A stretch of 64,000 nucleotides of DNA from J038 sp034437535 (lineage in GTDB: Bacteria; Chloroflexota; Anaerolineae; Aggregatilineales; Phototrophicaceae), in contig DAOTTZ010000046.1 of assembly GCA_034437535.1 (NCBI GenBank), positions 1 through 64,000 on the forward strand, in the 5' to 3' direction. Below, in pieces: positions 33,204 through 42,028 of the stretch. Positions within the stretch are counted from its first letter, which is position 1. Each line of letters opens with the position of its first letter. A program made the translations under genes and the position numbers. Under the pieces are notes generated by a model, which was given only the letters and a program-made list of their open reading frames with translations, searched no databases and was not told where the DNA came from.

Positions 33204-34940
33204 TTAAAGCCGCTCCACTTCGATGCCCTGGTCGGCCAGCGCGTCTACCAGGGCCTGCCATTGCTCTTGCCGCACACTCACCGCCATCGGGCCGAGCCGC
33301 GCCCCGCAATACCGCCGCAGGTCGGGGTTTTCCAGGATGTAATCCAACGTTTCGCGGGCGGTCGTCCGTAAGACGATTAGATCTTCCAACGTCACATTGG
33401 CGCGGGGGCCGCCGCTCCACCTTTGTAACAACTGGTTGATTGATTCGGGCAGGGCATCGACCCCCATCATCCGCGCCAGGAACGCGCTAATCTGCGCGGT
33501 GTTGATGCCCTGCTCGGCGGCCTGCTGAACACCTTCCATGCTCAGTTTGTAGGTGAACGGGGCATCCGCGTTGGCTGGGGTTACCCAGGTGGTAAAGCGC
33601 ATCGCCTGGAAGCGATCAATCCCCGGCACACGCCGCGAAATCAGCAGGGTGCCGTCCGGCTGTACGTCAATGCTTTCGGCCCCACTGGGTGGCACCGGCC
33701 AACTCGTCGCGTTGACGAAGGCCCGCCCGTAAGCGTTGAGCCGCGCCGCATCTTCTGCTAGATCAACCAGACCTAACCAGTGTAACGGCCCGACCAGGTA
33801 AAATTCTAACGTCGGGCCTTCGACCGCATCCCAACTTTCGAATCCGTTGAGATATTCACCGGCATTGTTGCGGATGTACCAGCTTTCATAATCGCCTGAA
33901 GGTCGCTGGAAATCTGGCTCGGTGGCTTTGACGACCATGATAAAGTCATCAACACTCCACCACTCGCCCTGGGGCGTCAACTCCCGCAGGAAGCGTGTCA
34001 TCGCTTGCCGGGCGACTTCCGGGTGATAGGGCCAGCCGGTTGGCTCCGGGTTCAAGCCGGGGATGTGCCACAATTCCCGGTAGACATCGGAGCGTGCCCA
34101 GGCATCGACCAGGGCTTTGAGTTGAGTCGCCCGGTTGGATTCCAGCCAGCGTTTAGCATCGGCCCGGCGCGGGCGGATCAAGCCGTCATGGACTTCGACC
34201 AGGCCAGCGGTCACGCCGATCTCAAAGAGAAATGTCAGTCGGTTAGGATCTGGCCCGATGAGGTGCGGTTGAATTTGTAACAGGTCATGTTCGGAAAGGG
34301 CGTCGTCTTCGATCTCGCCGCCGCGTACCTGAAAGTAACCGAGTAGCGTGATCATGTCATCCACGATGGTGGTATCTGCCGGGAGGATGTCTTCCAGCAC
34401 ATCCTGGGCAATCGGCTCTACCCGGCCTGATGCCGGGTTGAATCTCTCGCCGGGTAGGGTGGTGGTATCGGTGGCTTCTAACGCTTCCAGGTCATCATAC
34501 CCGGTCTTATGGTTAGGGAGTACCTCCGCCAGATCTGACGGGATATAGATCATCGGTTGGGCGGCACCGTTGGTCTGTGCGAAGCCGGTGTAGATCAAAC
34601 CGCGATAGAACAACCCCTCTGCTACGCTGGCGGGATGATTGAGCGGGTCATGTTGTTCGATTTGCCCGCGCCCCATCTTACGGATGTCGCCATGCATCCG
34701 CTTGAACATGGATTCGGACATTTTGTTATCCGCGCTGATAAGCGTCTGCAAGACGCCGCGTTGCTGGTCGTCCAGCTTCTCCCACACAGCCAGCGCGTTG
34801 TCTTCATTTCTCATGGCGGTTTGCAAAGTGGCCGCGATCTCGTTCTGATCCAGATTATTCGTATCCACCTGCCAATATTGGCTGATTTGCGACAATATGG
34901 CCGGGTCACTTTCGCGCAGGCTTGCCAGTAAGTTCAACAC
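33204..34940 (-). CDS. Helicase-associated domain (XPB N-terminal-like) protein without a helicase motor
   Basis: 578 residues from a GTG start with GAGGAG nine bases upstream. Residues 1-300 are helical with winged-helix-like repeats (LDDQQRGVLQTLISADNKM). The C-terminal half, especially IDVQPDGTLLISRRVPGIDRFQAMRFTTW and ARETLDYILENPDLRRYC, matches the helicase C-3/XPB-Ssl2 N-terminal-like domain that binds damaged DNA or regulates XPB. No Walker A or DEAD box is present, so it cannot be a helicase. In actinobacteria such proteins pair with an XPB helicase encoded elsewhere. Codon use and position give no partner here. I infer a DNA repair or nucleoid-binding role. Confidence 0.65.
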   Translation of the reverse strand: MLNLLASLRESDPAILSQISQYWQVDTNNLDQNEIAATLQTAMRNEDNALAVWEKLDDQQRGVLQTLISADNKMSESMFKRMHGDIRKMGRGQIEQHDPLNHPASVAEGLFYRGLIYTGFAQTNGAAQPMIYIPSDLAEVLPNHKTGYDDLEALEATDTTTLPGERFNPASGRVEPIAQDVLEDILPADTTIVDDMITLLGYFQVRGGEIEDDALSEHDLLQIQPHLIGPDPNRLTFLFEIGVTAGLVEVHDGLIRPRRADAKRWLESNRATQLKALVDAWARSDVYRELWHIPGLNPEPTGWPYHPEVARQAMTRFLRELTPQGEWWSVDDFIMVVKATEPDFQRPSGDYESWYIRNNAGEYLNGFESWDAVEGPTLEFYLVGPLHWLGLVDLAEDAARLNAYGRAFVNATSWPVPPSGAESIDVQPDGTLLISRRVPGIDRFQAMRFTTWVTPANADAPFTYKLSMEGVQQAAEQGINTAQISAFLARMMGVDALPESINQLLQRWSGGPRANVTLEDLIVLRTTARETLDYILENPDLRRYCGARLGPMAVSVRQEQWQALVDALADQGIEVERL

Positions 34941-35038
34941 GGATGCACACTCCTCATTTTCGAACGTCCTTCCATTTTATCGGGATTTTTTAACAATTGC
35001 TTGCTAGACTGGCCGGGTGTCATTATCAGGAGAACATT

Positions 35039-35785
35039 ATGGAGATTTATCTTGTCCGTCATGGACAATCTGAAAACAACGCGCTCATGGAAGATCCCGA
35101 AAGGCGCGTAGAGGATCCATCGCTGACGAAGGCCGGCTTCCAGCAAGCGCATCTGGTCGCGCAATTTTTGACCGACCACCCGAACTTAGAGGAGATGGTT
35201 CGGCATCAATTGGAGACTGAAGAACGCCAGCAAGGGGAGTTTAACCCGCAGGTCACACATATTTACTGTAGCCCGATGCGGCGTGCCCTCCAGACGGCCC
35301 AACCGATTGGGAAGCACTTTAAGCTTGACCCGGCAGTGTGCGTCGATATTCATGAGATCGGCGGCATCTTCCTGGAAAAAGAAGGCGTCGTCACCGGGTT
35401 ACCCGGCATGACGCGGGATGAGATTCTGTCTGAATTCCCGAATTATCATCTGCCGGATGCGATCACCGAGACGGGCTGGTGGCCGGCGGAAAAAGGCCGC
35501 GAAGATGTGGCGGATACGCTGGCGCGGTGCATTCGGGTGGCGATGGAATTACGTCGCCGCGCCCAGGCCGAGCCAACCCAGGACGATAAGATCATCCTGG
35601 TGGCGCATGGCATGTTCATTGATGGCCTCATCAAGGCTTTCTTGCACAATATCCCGACCGACCGGTACTTTCATTGGCACTATAATACCGGCGTCACCCG
35701 GATTGACCTGATCGAAGATGGGGTCGCGCTGGTGCGCTACATCAACCGGGTGACTCATCTGCCGCCAGAACTGGTGACCAGTTAG
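35039..35785 (+). CDS. Histidine phosphatase family protein
   Basis: 248 residues. The first catalytic motif is RHGQSENN (R7, H8, with Gly9 and Gln10), and the second His is in VAHGMFID near residue 190. The Arg pair that binds the phosphate lies in SPMRRALQTA, about 80. This is the phosphoglycerate-mutase-like fold; the enzyme removes phosphate from sugars, nucleotides or proteins. An insert near 50-75 (acidic, EEMVRHQLETEERQQGEF) makes it longer than the 200-residue phosphatases. I set the start at 35039, where CAGGAG is present. It overlaps the P450 stop by four bases on the opposite strand. Confidence 0.85.
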   Translation: MEIYLVRHGQSENNALMEDPERRVEDPSLTKAGFQQAHLVAQFLTDHPNLEEMVRHQLETEERQQGEFNPQVTHIYCSPMRRALQTAQPIGKHFKLDPAVCVDIHEIGGIFLEKEGVVTGLPGMTRDEILSEFPNYHLPDAITETGWWPAEKGREDVADTLARCIRVAMELRRRAQAEPTQDDKIILVAHGMFIDGLIKAFLHNIPTDRYFHWHYNTGVTRIDLIEDGVALVRYINRVTHLPPELVTS

Positions 35786-37023
35786 CCCGTCGTCAGCTTT
35801 AAGGCTTTTAAGCCGCGCAAGATATAACGGCGGTGATGTTCGATCTCGGCATCCGGTGCCAGGGCCAGGTTCGGGAAACGCTTGAGCAAGATGTCAAAGG
35901 CGACGGTCGCTTCTAGCCGGGCCAACGGTGCGCCCAGGCAGAAGTGAATGCCGTTGCCGAATGACATATGCTTGCTGGCGTTTTCGCGGGTGATGTCCAG
36001 GTTATCCGGTTGAGGGAACAACGCCGGGTCGCGGTTGGCGGCGGCCAACATCAACGCCACCTGCTGACCTTTTTTGAAGTGATTGCCGGCGTATTCCATG
36101 TCTTCCAGCACCCAGCGGCGCGTCATCTGCACCGGGCTATCATACCGCAGGAATTCTTCGACCGCGTTGGGCATCAGGCTGGGTGTCTGCTGTAAAAGGT
36201 CGAGTTGGTCGCGGTTGTTCATCAGCGCGAAGGTACCATTGCCGATCAGGTTGACGGTGGTCTCATGACCGGCGATCAAGATCAAGATGCATGTGGCGAC
36301 CAGTTCGTCTTCGGTCAGGGTTTCGCCGTCTTCTTCTGCTTCCACCAGCGCGGTGAGCAGGTCATCTTGTGGATCCTGGCGGCGTTGGTCGGCCAGGGCG
36401 CGGAAGTAAAGGTCAAATTCTGAACTGGCGATAGCGGCTCTTTCCCACAGGTCGGGGTTGTCGCCGACCAGATCAAGCGTCCCGGCTAGGTCATCCGACC
36501 AACCTTTGAACTGGTCGCGGTCTTCCAGCGGTACGCCCAGCATCTCGGCGATGACCGTCACCGGGAGTGGCACAGCGAATTCGTTAATCAGGTCGAATTC
36601 ATCGCGGCCTTCGGCTTCATCCAGCAGAGCCTCACTGATTTCTGCGATGTGGGTCTGCATCTTGCGTACCATGCGCGGTGTAAAGGCCTTATGCACCAAC
36701 CCGCGCAGGCGGTTGTGGTCGGGTGGATCGCGGAAGATCATCCAGCGGCCTTGCATCCGCGCTCGTTTTTGGTGGTGTTCGGGCAGGTTGTCGAAAGAAT
36801 TGAGTTGCGCTTCTTCTTCGGTCGCATGGCGCAAGATCTCATGTCCCAGGCGGTTATCGCGTAGCAGGCTTGAGACGTCCTCATGCCGGGTGCAAAACCA
36901 CATATTCCAGGAGTCCAGGTAAAAGATGGGCGCACCAGTGCGGAGCATCTGGTAGTAAGGGTAGGGGTTTTCCCGGAACTCCGGCGAGAGTGGGTCGAAC
37001 ATCATCACGTTATCTACGGTCAT
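35782..37023 (-). CDS. Cytochrome P450
   Basis: 413 residues, a soluble bacterial P450. Oxygen-activation helix I has LIAGHETTVNLIGNG, with the acid/Thr pair replaced by His-Glu-Thr-Thr as in most CYP105-like enzymes. Helix K has E-x-x-R in VEEFLRYD. The heme-binding loop is FGNGIHFCLGAPLAR, with the thiolate Cys. N-terminal PYPYYQMLR is the usual bacterial opening. It would hydroxylate a small molecule using electrons from a ferredoxin, neither of which is encoded nearby. AGGATGATTTT precedes the ATG. Substrate unknown. Confidence 0.92.
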   Translation of the reverse strand: MTVDNVMMFDPLSPEFRENPYPYYQMLRTGAPIFYLDSWNMWFCTRHEDVSSLLRDNRLGHEILRHATEEEAQLNSFDNLPEHHQKRARMQGRWMIFRDPPDHNRLRGLVHKAFTPRMVRKMQTHIAEISEALLDEAEGRDEFDLINEFAVPLPVTVIAEMLGVPLEDRDQFKGWSDDLAGTLDLVGDNPDLWERAAIASSEFDLYFRALADQRRQDPQDDLLTALVEAEEDGETLTEDELVATCILILIAGHETTVNLIGNGTFALMNNRDQLDLLQQTPSLMPNAVEEFLRYDSPVQMTRRWVLEDMEYAGNHFKKGQQVALMLAAANRDPALFPQPDNLDITRENASKHMSFGNGIHFCLGAPLARLEATVAFDILLKRFPNLALAPDAEIEHHRRYILRGLKALKLTTG

Positions 37024-37086
37024 AAAATCATCCTAAAATTAATCTAATGACGATTTGATTATACTCGATAATCAGCTAACGGTCGA

Positions 37087-37854
37087 TTAGTCCTCCAGGC
37101 TGAGATCCCAGGCGGCGAGATCGGCCATAAAATGATGCGCGGTCAGGTCAAGGTGAATGGGGGTTATGCTGGCGTAACCGTTCGCCACCGCCCATAAGTC
37201 CGTCCCGGCTTCATCGAGCTTGCCGGTCGGCGGCTCGCCCACGATGCGATAAGTGTGCCCGTCTTGTTCCAGTTCGTCACGATATTCACGGATGCCCTGC
37301 CGGGTGAGTCGAATCCCTTTCACACGTTCCACCGCCGGGATGTTGACGTTCAAGATGGTAAACGGTGGCAAATCTGCCGGACGTTGGAGCATCGTCCGCA
37401 TCACGGCGACGGCTACACGGGCCGCTTCGTCATAATCTGCGACGTCATTCGCGTTGTGGTCATCCAGGGAAAAGGCAACCGCCGGGACGCTGTGAATGCT
37501 GGCTTCCAGCGCGGCGGAGATAGTGCCGCTGTAGGTGACATCCTGGCTCATGTTGGCCCCCCGGTTGATGCCGCTGACGACGAAGCGCGGCGGCCATTTC
37601 TGGGCACCCATCGCGGCCAGCGCGATGCAATCGGCGGGCGATCCGTCGATTGCCAGGGCCGGGGTGCGGCCATCCTGGAGGGTCATCTGCTCGAAGGCAA
37701 TATCGGTGAAGAGCGTCTTCTTGTGGCCGCTGGCACTCTGGTTATGGCGCGGGGCAATCACCCCGACCTCACCGAAGGTTTGCATCGCCATCGTCAGGGC
37801 CTGGATGCCGGGTGCATTGTAGCCATCGTCATTGGTGACGAGCAGATAGGTCAT
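37087..37854 (-). CDS. surE: 5'/3'-nucleotidase SurE
   Basis: 255 residues, standard SurE length. Metal-binding NDDG is at 8-11 (LVTNDDGYNAPG), then APRHNQSASGH (about 35-45), the conserved GSPADCIALA (about 69-78), and SGINRGANMSQDVTYSGTISAA, which supplies the third metal ligand. It hydrolyses nucleoside monophosphates and short polyphosphates in stationary phase. The family is dimeric or tetrameric and cytoplasmic. AGGAGT sits upstream of the ATG. It stands alone, away from pcm and rpoS, which are its neighbours in gamma-proteobacteria. Confidence 0.93.
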   Translation of the reverse strand: MTYLLVTNDDGYNAPGIQALTMAMQTFGEVGVIAPRHNQSASGHKKTLFTDIAFEQMTLQDGRTPALAIDGSPADCIALAAMGAQKWPPRFVVSGINRGANMSQDVTYSGTISAALEASIHSVPAVAFSLDDHNANDVADYDEAARVAVAVMRTMLQRPADLPPFTILNVNIPAVERVKGIRLTRQGIREYRDELEQDGHTYRIVGEPPTGKLDEAGTDLWAVANGYASITPIHLDLTAHHFMADLAAWDLSLED

Positions 37855-37952
37855 CGAATTACTCCTGATAAACGTAAACCTTACTCAAACGTACTGTATA
37901 ATGGCATTGAACTGCCACACACGCAATTGTGCGTCTTTACGCGGAGGTGTCC

Positions 37953-38975
37953 ATGTCTGACGACGATATGTTCCGGTATAATGTCATCGAAGGCAAGAAT
38001 AAATTTAACAGTATGCGTGGGCGGGCCTTCTGGAAAGAGGTCTTGAGCTTGTTACGGGGCAAGCCGGTGGAGTTATTGAGCTTTGACGACATCAAGCAAC
38101 GGCTCCGCCTGCGGGAAGAAAGTTATCGCGGGTTGCAAGATGTGCCGTTGGATCAAATCGCCGGGAGTGTCGGGCGTTATCGAGAATTCACCCGTGACTT
38201 TTTGCCCCGCCGGCACCAATTAAAGGAACGGTGGAGCCGGGTGTATGCCAAAGCCAATAGCCAGACCGGCTTGCCGCCCATTGAACTTTACAAGATCGGT
38301 GAGGTGTATTTCGTGCGGGATGGCAACCACCGGGTTTCGGTGGCACGGCAGATGGGTGTACCGTCCATCCAGGCCCATGTGACGGAATTGCCGACTTCGG
38401 TGGACATCAGCCCGGATATGGACGCCACTCAGCTTGAAGATGCGACGGCCTACGCCGCGTTTTTGGCAGAATCTCGGCTGGAAAAAATGCGACCCCATCA
38501 CCAACCGCTCAAACTTTCCGAGCGGACGCGCTACTCAGAGTTGATGGGCCACATCTACCTGCACAAGTCGATCCTGGAATTTATGGCCGACCGGGAGATG
38601 ACGTTCGATGAAGCCGCGATTCATTGGTACGATAACGTTTATCGCCCGGTGGTGACGCTCATCCGTAAGTACGATATGATGCGCACCTTGCCAGATCGCA
38701 CCGAAGCCGATCTTTACCTGTGGGTGGTCGATCATCTGCGTGATTTGCGGCGTCAGTTCGGGGATAACGCGCCGCGTAAGATCAGCGATGCCCTGGCGGA
38801 TTTCCTGCGCGAGCGCGACATGGAAGTGCCGAACGAGTTGATCGAAGAAGATGATGAGACGGTCATCCTGACGCAGACACAAGTGATGCAAACCATCCAG
38901 GAGATCGCCGAGGACGACACTGAAGACACACCGGAACCGTCACCGGCGGATGACGATGACCCCAGCGACGCTTGA
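37953..38975 (+). CDS. ParB/sulfiredoxin-fold domain protein
   Basis: 340 residues. Residues 60-160 form a ParB-like/Srx-fold nuclease or nucleotide-binding domain: VPLDQIAGSVGRYREF, PPIELYKIGEVYFVRDGNHRVSVARQMG (D-G-N-H-R motif), then the helical ribs HVTELPT. Residues 190-290 are helical with many Arg residues, and the last 50 are acidic (EDDETVILTQTQ, then EDTEDTPEP). The DGNHRV box is what ParB and related phosphotransferase/nuclease folds use to bind phosphate. No ParA is adjacent, so a partition role is unlikely. It precedes a CofE-like ligase with 58 bases between, both on +, and may be co-expressed. I chose the ATG at 37953 after GGAGGT. Confidence 0.65.
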   Translation: MSDDDMFRYNVIEGKNKFNSMRGRAFWKEVLSLLRGKPVELLSFDDIKQRLRLREESYRGLQDVPLDQIAGSVGRYREFTRDFLPRRHQLKERWSRVYAKANSQTGLPPIELYKIGEVYFVRDGNHRVSVARQMGVPSIQAHVTELPTSVDISPDMDATQLEDATAYAAFLAESRLEKMRPHHQPLKLSERTRYSELMGHIYLHKSILEFMADREMTFDEAAIHWYDNVYRPVVTLIRKYDMMRTLPDRTEADLYLWVVDHLRDLRRQFGDNAPRKISDALADFLRERDMEVPNELIEEDDETVILTQTQVMQTIQEIAEDDTEDTPEPSPADDDDPSDA

Positions 38976-39033
38976 ATTTTTGCCGGGTGCAAACTATAGT
39001 CGCAAGGATCATTTGTGTTGTAAGGACGAACCC

Positions 39034-39834
39034 ATGCTCCCACTGCTGGCGATCCCGATTCAAGCTCCGATTCAGCAAGATCGTTTTGACCTGGTACCGG
39101 TGACGCTCTCCGCGATTACTGCGGCCGGGGAGGCCCTCCAAGATGAGGACGTGCTGGCGATCAGCAGTAAGTACGCCGCCATCAGCGAGGGCCGGGTGGT
39201 TGATCTGAACGCGGTTGAAGTCAGCACAGAAGCCCAGGCGATGGCCGACCGCTACCTGATGAACCCGCAACTGGCACAATTAGTCATGCAGGAAGCCGAT
39301 CATGTCTTCGGCGGCATCACACACGAGTTCAACGGCACGTCGGTCGGATTCTTGTTGACGCACAAGGACGGCATCATCTCGCCCAATGCCGGGTTAGATC
39401 GCTCGAACATCCCGAATGGGCAAGTTGTGTTGTTCCCCAAGTATCCTTACCAGACGGCGGCACTCATCCGCCAGCAGATCCGTAATCGGCTAGGGGTGAA
39501 TATCGGCGTGATCCTGACGGACAGTTGGCTGATGCCAGGACGTTTAGGGACGACCGGTGTCGCGCTGGCGACGGCGGGATTTCATCCGGTGCGCGATGAA
39601 CGCGGTAAGGCTGACCTCTTCGGCAACCCGATGCAGGTCACGCAGGTTGGCCTGGCGGATTCCATCTGTGTGTGTGCCCAGATGGTGATGGGAGAGACCG
39701 CCGAAGCCACCCCCATCGCCATCGTCCGCAATACCGGCGTAGAACTCACCGACGATCATATCGACGTTGAAGACGTCGCCATCCCCTGGGAATGGTGCAT
39801 TTATGTCGGCAGTTTGACCGATGGCCGGCTTTAG
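39034..39834 (+). CDS. CofE-like F420-0:gamma-glutamyl ligase
   Basis: 266 residues, matching the size of archaeal CofE. It begins LLAIPIQAPIQQDRFDLVP and contains DEDVLAISSKYAAISEGRVVDL (about 40-60), the conserved HKDGIISPNAGLDRSN, LTDSWLMPGRLGTTGVALA, and LADSICVCAQMVMGE, in the same order as CofE family members. CofE adds L-glutamate to coenzyme F420-0 with GTP. Related proteins lacking F420 chemistry exist, so the assignment is family-level. F420 genes are known from several Chloroflexota, and no other F420 biosynthesis gene is in this window. AAGGA lies before the ATG. The stop overlaps the convergent PQQ-type dehydrogenase stop by four bases (TTAG). Confidence 0.75.
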   Translation: MLPLLAIPIQAPIQQDRFDLVPVTLSAITAAGEALQDEDVLAISSKYAAISEGRVVDLNAVEVSTEAQAMADRYLMNPQLAQLVMQEADHVFGGITHEFNGTSVGFLLTHKDGIISPNAGLDRSNIPNGQVVLFPKYPYQTAALIRQQIRNRLGVNIGVILTDSWLMPGRLGTTGVALATAGFHPVRDERGKADLFGNPMQVTQVGLADSICVCAQMVMGETAEATPIAIVRNTGVELTDDHIDVEDVAIPWEWCIYVGSLTDGRL

Positions 39835-40976
39835 GCATCGCCCGTATATGTGATGCGATAGATCGCATTGGCAAAATCATCACTGACTAGCAACGATCCA
39901 TCCGGCATGACCAGCACATCCACCAGGCGACCGCTAACCGATTGGTCACTTTCATCCAGCCACCCTTCCGCGAAGGGGACGTAAGTTGTCGTGCCGGTCT
40001 CCGGGTCAATCAGGACGATAGATACCCGATACCCGATGCGCTCGGTACGGGCGGCAGATCCCCGCTCTGCGATGAAGATCTGATTGTGATAGACTTCCGG
40101 GAACATCTCGCCGGTGTAGAAGGTCATGCCCAGGGCGGCCACATGCGGCCCCAGTTGTTGAACCGGTGCTTCGTAGGTCTCACAATCCCCGGCCTGGCCG
40201 AAGGTGGCATCAACATATTGACCGGAATGACAAAACGGAAAGCCGAAATGCAGGCCGGTCTCGCGGATGTGATTAAGTTCATCCGGTGGGATGTCGTCGC
40301 CCAGCCAATCCGCGCCATTATCTGTGAACCACACGTCGCCCGTCTCCGGGTGGAAGTCAAAGCCGACGGTGTTGCGGATGCCCCGTGCCAGGATCTCGCG
40401 CTCGGTGCCGTCCGGGTTCATGCGGGTGAGCAAGCCGTAAACGTCCTGGTTGGGCAGGCACAAATCACATGGGGAGCCAACCGGCACATACAGCTTGTCA
40501 TCCGGGCCGAAGGCGATGTAACGCCAATTATGATGACGTTCTGATGGAAAGTCATCGTAGATGATTTCCGGTGTGGGGAGGTCATCCAGGTTAGCTTCGA
40601 TGTCCTCAAACTTGCGGATGCGGGTTATTTCCGCCACGTAAAGATCACCGTCATAAAAGGCGACCCCGTTGGGTTGATCCCAGTTCCGGGCGATGATCTG
40701 CACATCTTCGGCGTAGAAGTCGCCGTCATGGTCGCGTAGGGCATAGACATTCCCCGCCCGGCGCGAGCCGACAAACAGCGTGCCATCATCCCCCAGGGCC
40801 ATACTGCGGGCATTCGTCACGTTTTCCGCATACAGGCTGATCTCAAAGCCGGGCGGCAAATTGATCTCGGATAAATCAAGCGGGCGTTGCTGTGCGGTCA
40901 CACTCAAGGGTGCAAGTAACAACAGGATACTCAAGAACCACCATCGAAACACGATACTACAACCTCCAGAAGCCAT
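39831..40976 (-). CDS. Exported PQQ-type sugar dehydrogenase (sorbosone dehydrogenase-like)
   Basis: 381 residues. A signal peptide (about 10-28) is followed by a six-bladed beta-propeller: INLPPGFEISLYAENV, ARSMALGDDGTLFVGSR, YDGDLYVAEITRIRKF, HHNWRYIAFGPDDKLYVPVG, RGIRNTVGFDFHPETGDVWF, ENGADWLGDDIPPDELN-type region with NGADWLGDD. The HHNWR and GIRN segments provide the PQQ- and substrate-binding His and Arg residues of the family. It should oxidise an aldose or sorbosone in the periplasm and pass electrons to the respiratory chain. A Cys motif near residue 168 (PCDLCLP) is unusual. The gene is monocistronic, convergent with the CofE-like gene. Confidence 0.85.
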   Translation of the reverse strand: MASGGCSIVFRWWFLSILLLLAPLSVTAQQRPLDLSEINLPPGFEISLYAENVTNARSMALGDDGTLFVGSRRAGNVYALRDHDGDFYAEDVQIIARNWDQPNGVAFYDGDLYVAEITRIRKFEDIEANLDDLPTPEIIYDDFPSERHHNWRYIAFGPDDKLYVPVGSPCDLCLPNQDVYGLLTRMNPDGTEREILARGIRNTVGFDFHPETGDVWFTDNGADWLGDDIPPDELNHIRETGLHFGFPFCHSGQYVDATFGQAGDCETYEAPVQQLGPHVAALGMTFYTGEMFPEVYHNQIFIAERGSAARTERIGYRVSIVLIDPETGTTTYVPFAEGWLDESDQSVSGRLVDVLVMPDGSLLVSDDFANAIYRITYTGDA

Positions 40977-41093
40977 AACAACATTCTTTGCAAATGATAA
41001 CGGAAAAATAAGTGTGTGCGTAGCCTTTAACGTGAAACTTATGCATCAAGGATAGGCTAATCGTAGGGTTTAATTGGATTGTAAAGGATAAGT

Positions 41094-41981
41094 ATGGACG
41101 GTCAAATTGTTATGATTACCGGGGCGACAAACGGCCTCGGCAAAGAGACCGCGCTGGAAATCGCCCGTATGGGGGCCACCGTGATTCTCGTCGGGCGCAA
41201 CGAAGACAAAGCACAGCGCGTCGTCGCTGATATTCAGCGTGAAACGGGGAATCAAAATGTTGAATACATGATCGCTGATCTTGCTGTAATGGATGACATC
41301 CGCCAACTCGCGGAGACCTTCAAAGCGAAGTACGATCAATTACACGTCTTGATCAACAACGCCGGGATGCTGTTTACCGACCGCGAACTCACCGCTGATG
41401 GATACGAGCGGACGTTTGCGCTCAATCATCTGAATTACTTTCTGCTGACCAATCTCTTGCTGGAAACGTTAAAAGCCACCGGGACGCCAGAACACAACGC
41501 TCGCATCGTCAATGTGTCGTCGTCGGCTCATCGCATGGGCAAGATTGACTTTGATAACTTGAACGGCGAAAAAAGCTATAATGCGATGTCTGCTTATGGG
41601 ACATCCAAGCTGGAAAATGTATTGTTTACCTACGAGCTAGCCCGCCGGTTACAAGCAGATGGGGCTAATGTGACGGCCAACTGTCTGCATCCAGGCGTGG
41701 TGAATACCGGCTTCGGCAAGAACAACGATGGCTTTAGTGGGGTAGTCGCCAAGTTCTTCATGTTGTTGATGCGCCCCTTCCAGATCTCGGCAGATCAAGG
41801 CGCACAGACGCAGATCTATCTGGCGACATCGCCGGAAGTCGAAGGCGTGACCGGCAAATATTTCGAGAACCAGAAGCCCAAGCAGAGCAATAAAGCCTCT
41901 TACGATGAGGCGGCGCAACGTCAATTATGGGAGATCAGCGAAGAGATGACCGGCCTCAAGCAGGCGGTCGCCACCGCATAA
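41094..41981 (+). CDS. SDR family oxidoreductase (retinol-dehydrogenase-like)
   Basis: 295 residues. NADP-binding TGATNGLGKE (about 8-17), the basic/hydroxyl pair in VGRNEDKA that favours NADPH, NNAG near 87, SSSAHRMG with the catalytic Ser, and YGTSKLEN with the active Tyr and Lys. The C-terminal HPGVVNTGF is typical of the retinol/WWOX-like SDR branch. It would reduce or oxidise a lipophilic alcohol or aldehyde. It is followed 47 bases later by a LysR regulator on the same strand, which may be co-transcribed and may respond to the SDR's substrate. AAAGGA precedes the ATG. Confidence 0.82.
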   Translation: MDGQIVMITGATNGLGKETALEIARMGATVILVGRNEDKAQRVVADIQRETGNQNVEYMIADLAVMDDIRQLAETFKAKYDQLHVLINNAGMLFTDRELTADGYERTFALNHLNYFLLTNLLLETLKATGTPEHNARIVNVSSSAHRMGKIDFDNLNGEKSYNAMSAYGTSKLENVLFTYELARRLQADGANVTANCLHPGVVNTGFGKNNDGFSGVVAKFFMLLMRPFQISADQGAQTQIYLATSPEVEGVTGKYFENQKPKQSNKASYDEAAQRQLWEISEEMTGLKQAVATA

Positions 41982-42028
41982 TCTGCTTTGTTGGGCTTAC
42001 TTCGCAAAGATGATCGGGAGCCGCTGGC

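Noticed and set aside
37953..38975. Chromosome partition system
   Set aside because: The ParB-fold domain has no ParA neighbour, no helix-turn-helix after the D-G-N-H-R box that I can see, and no parS-like repeats nearby.
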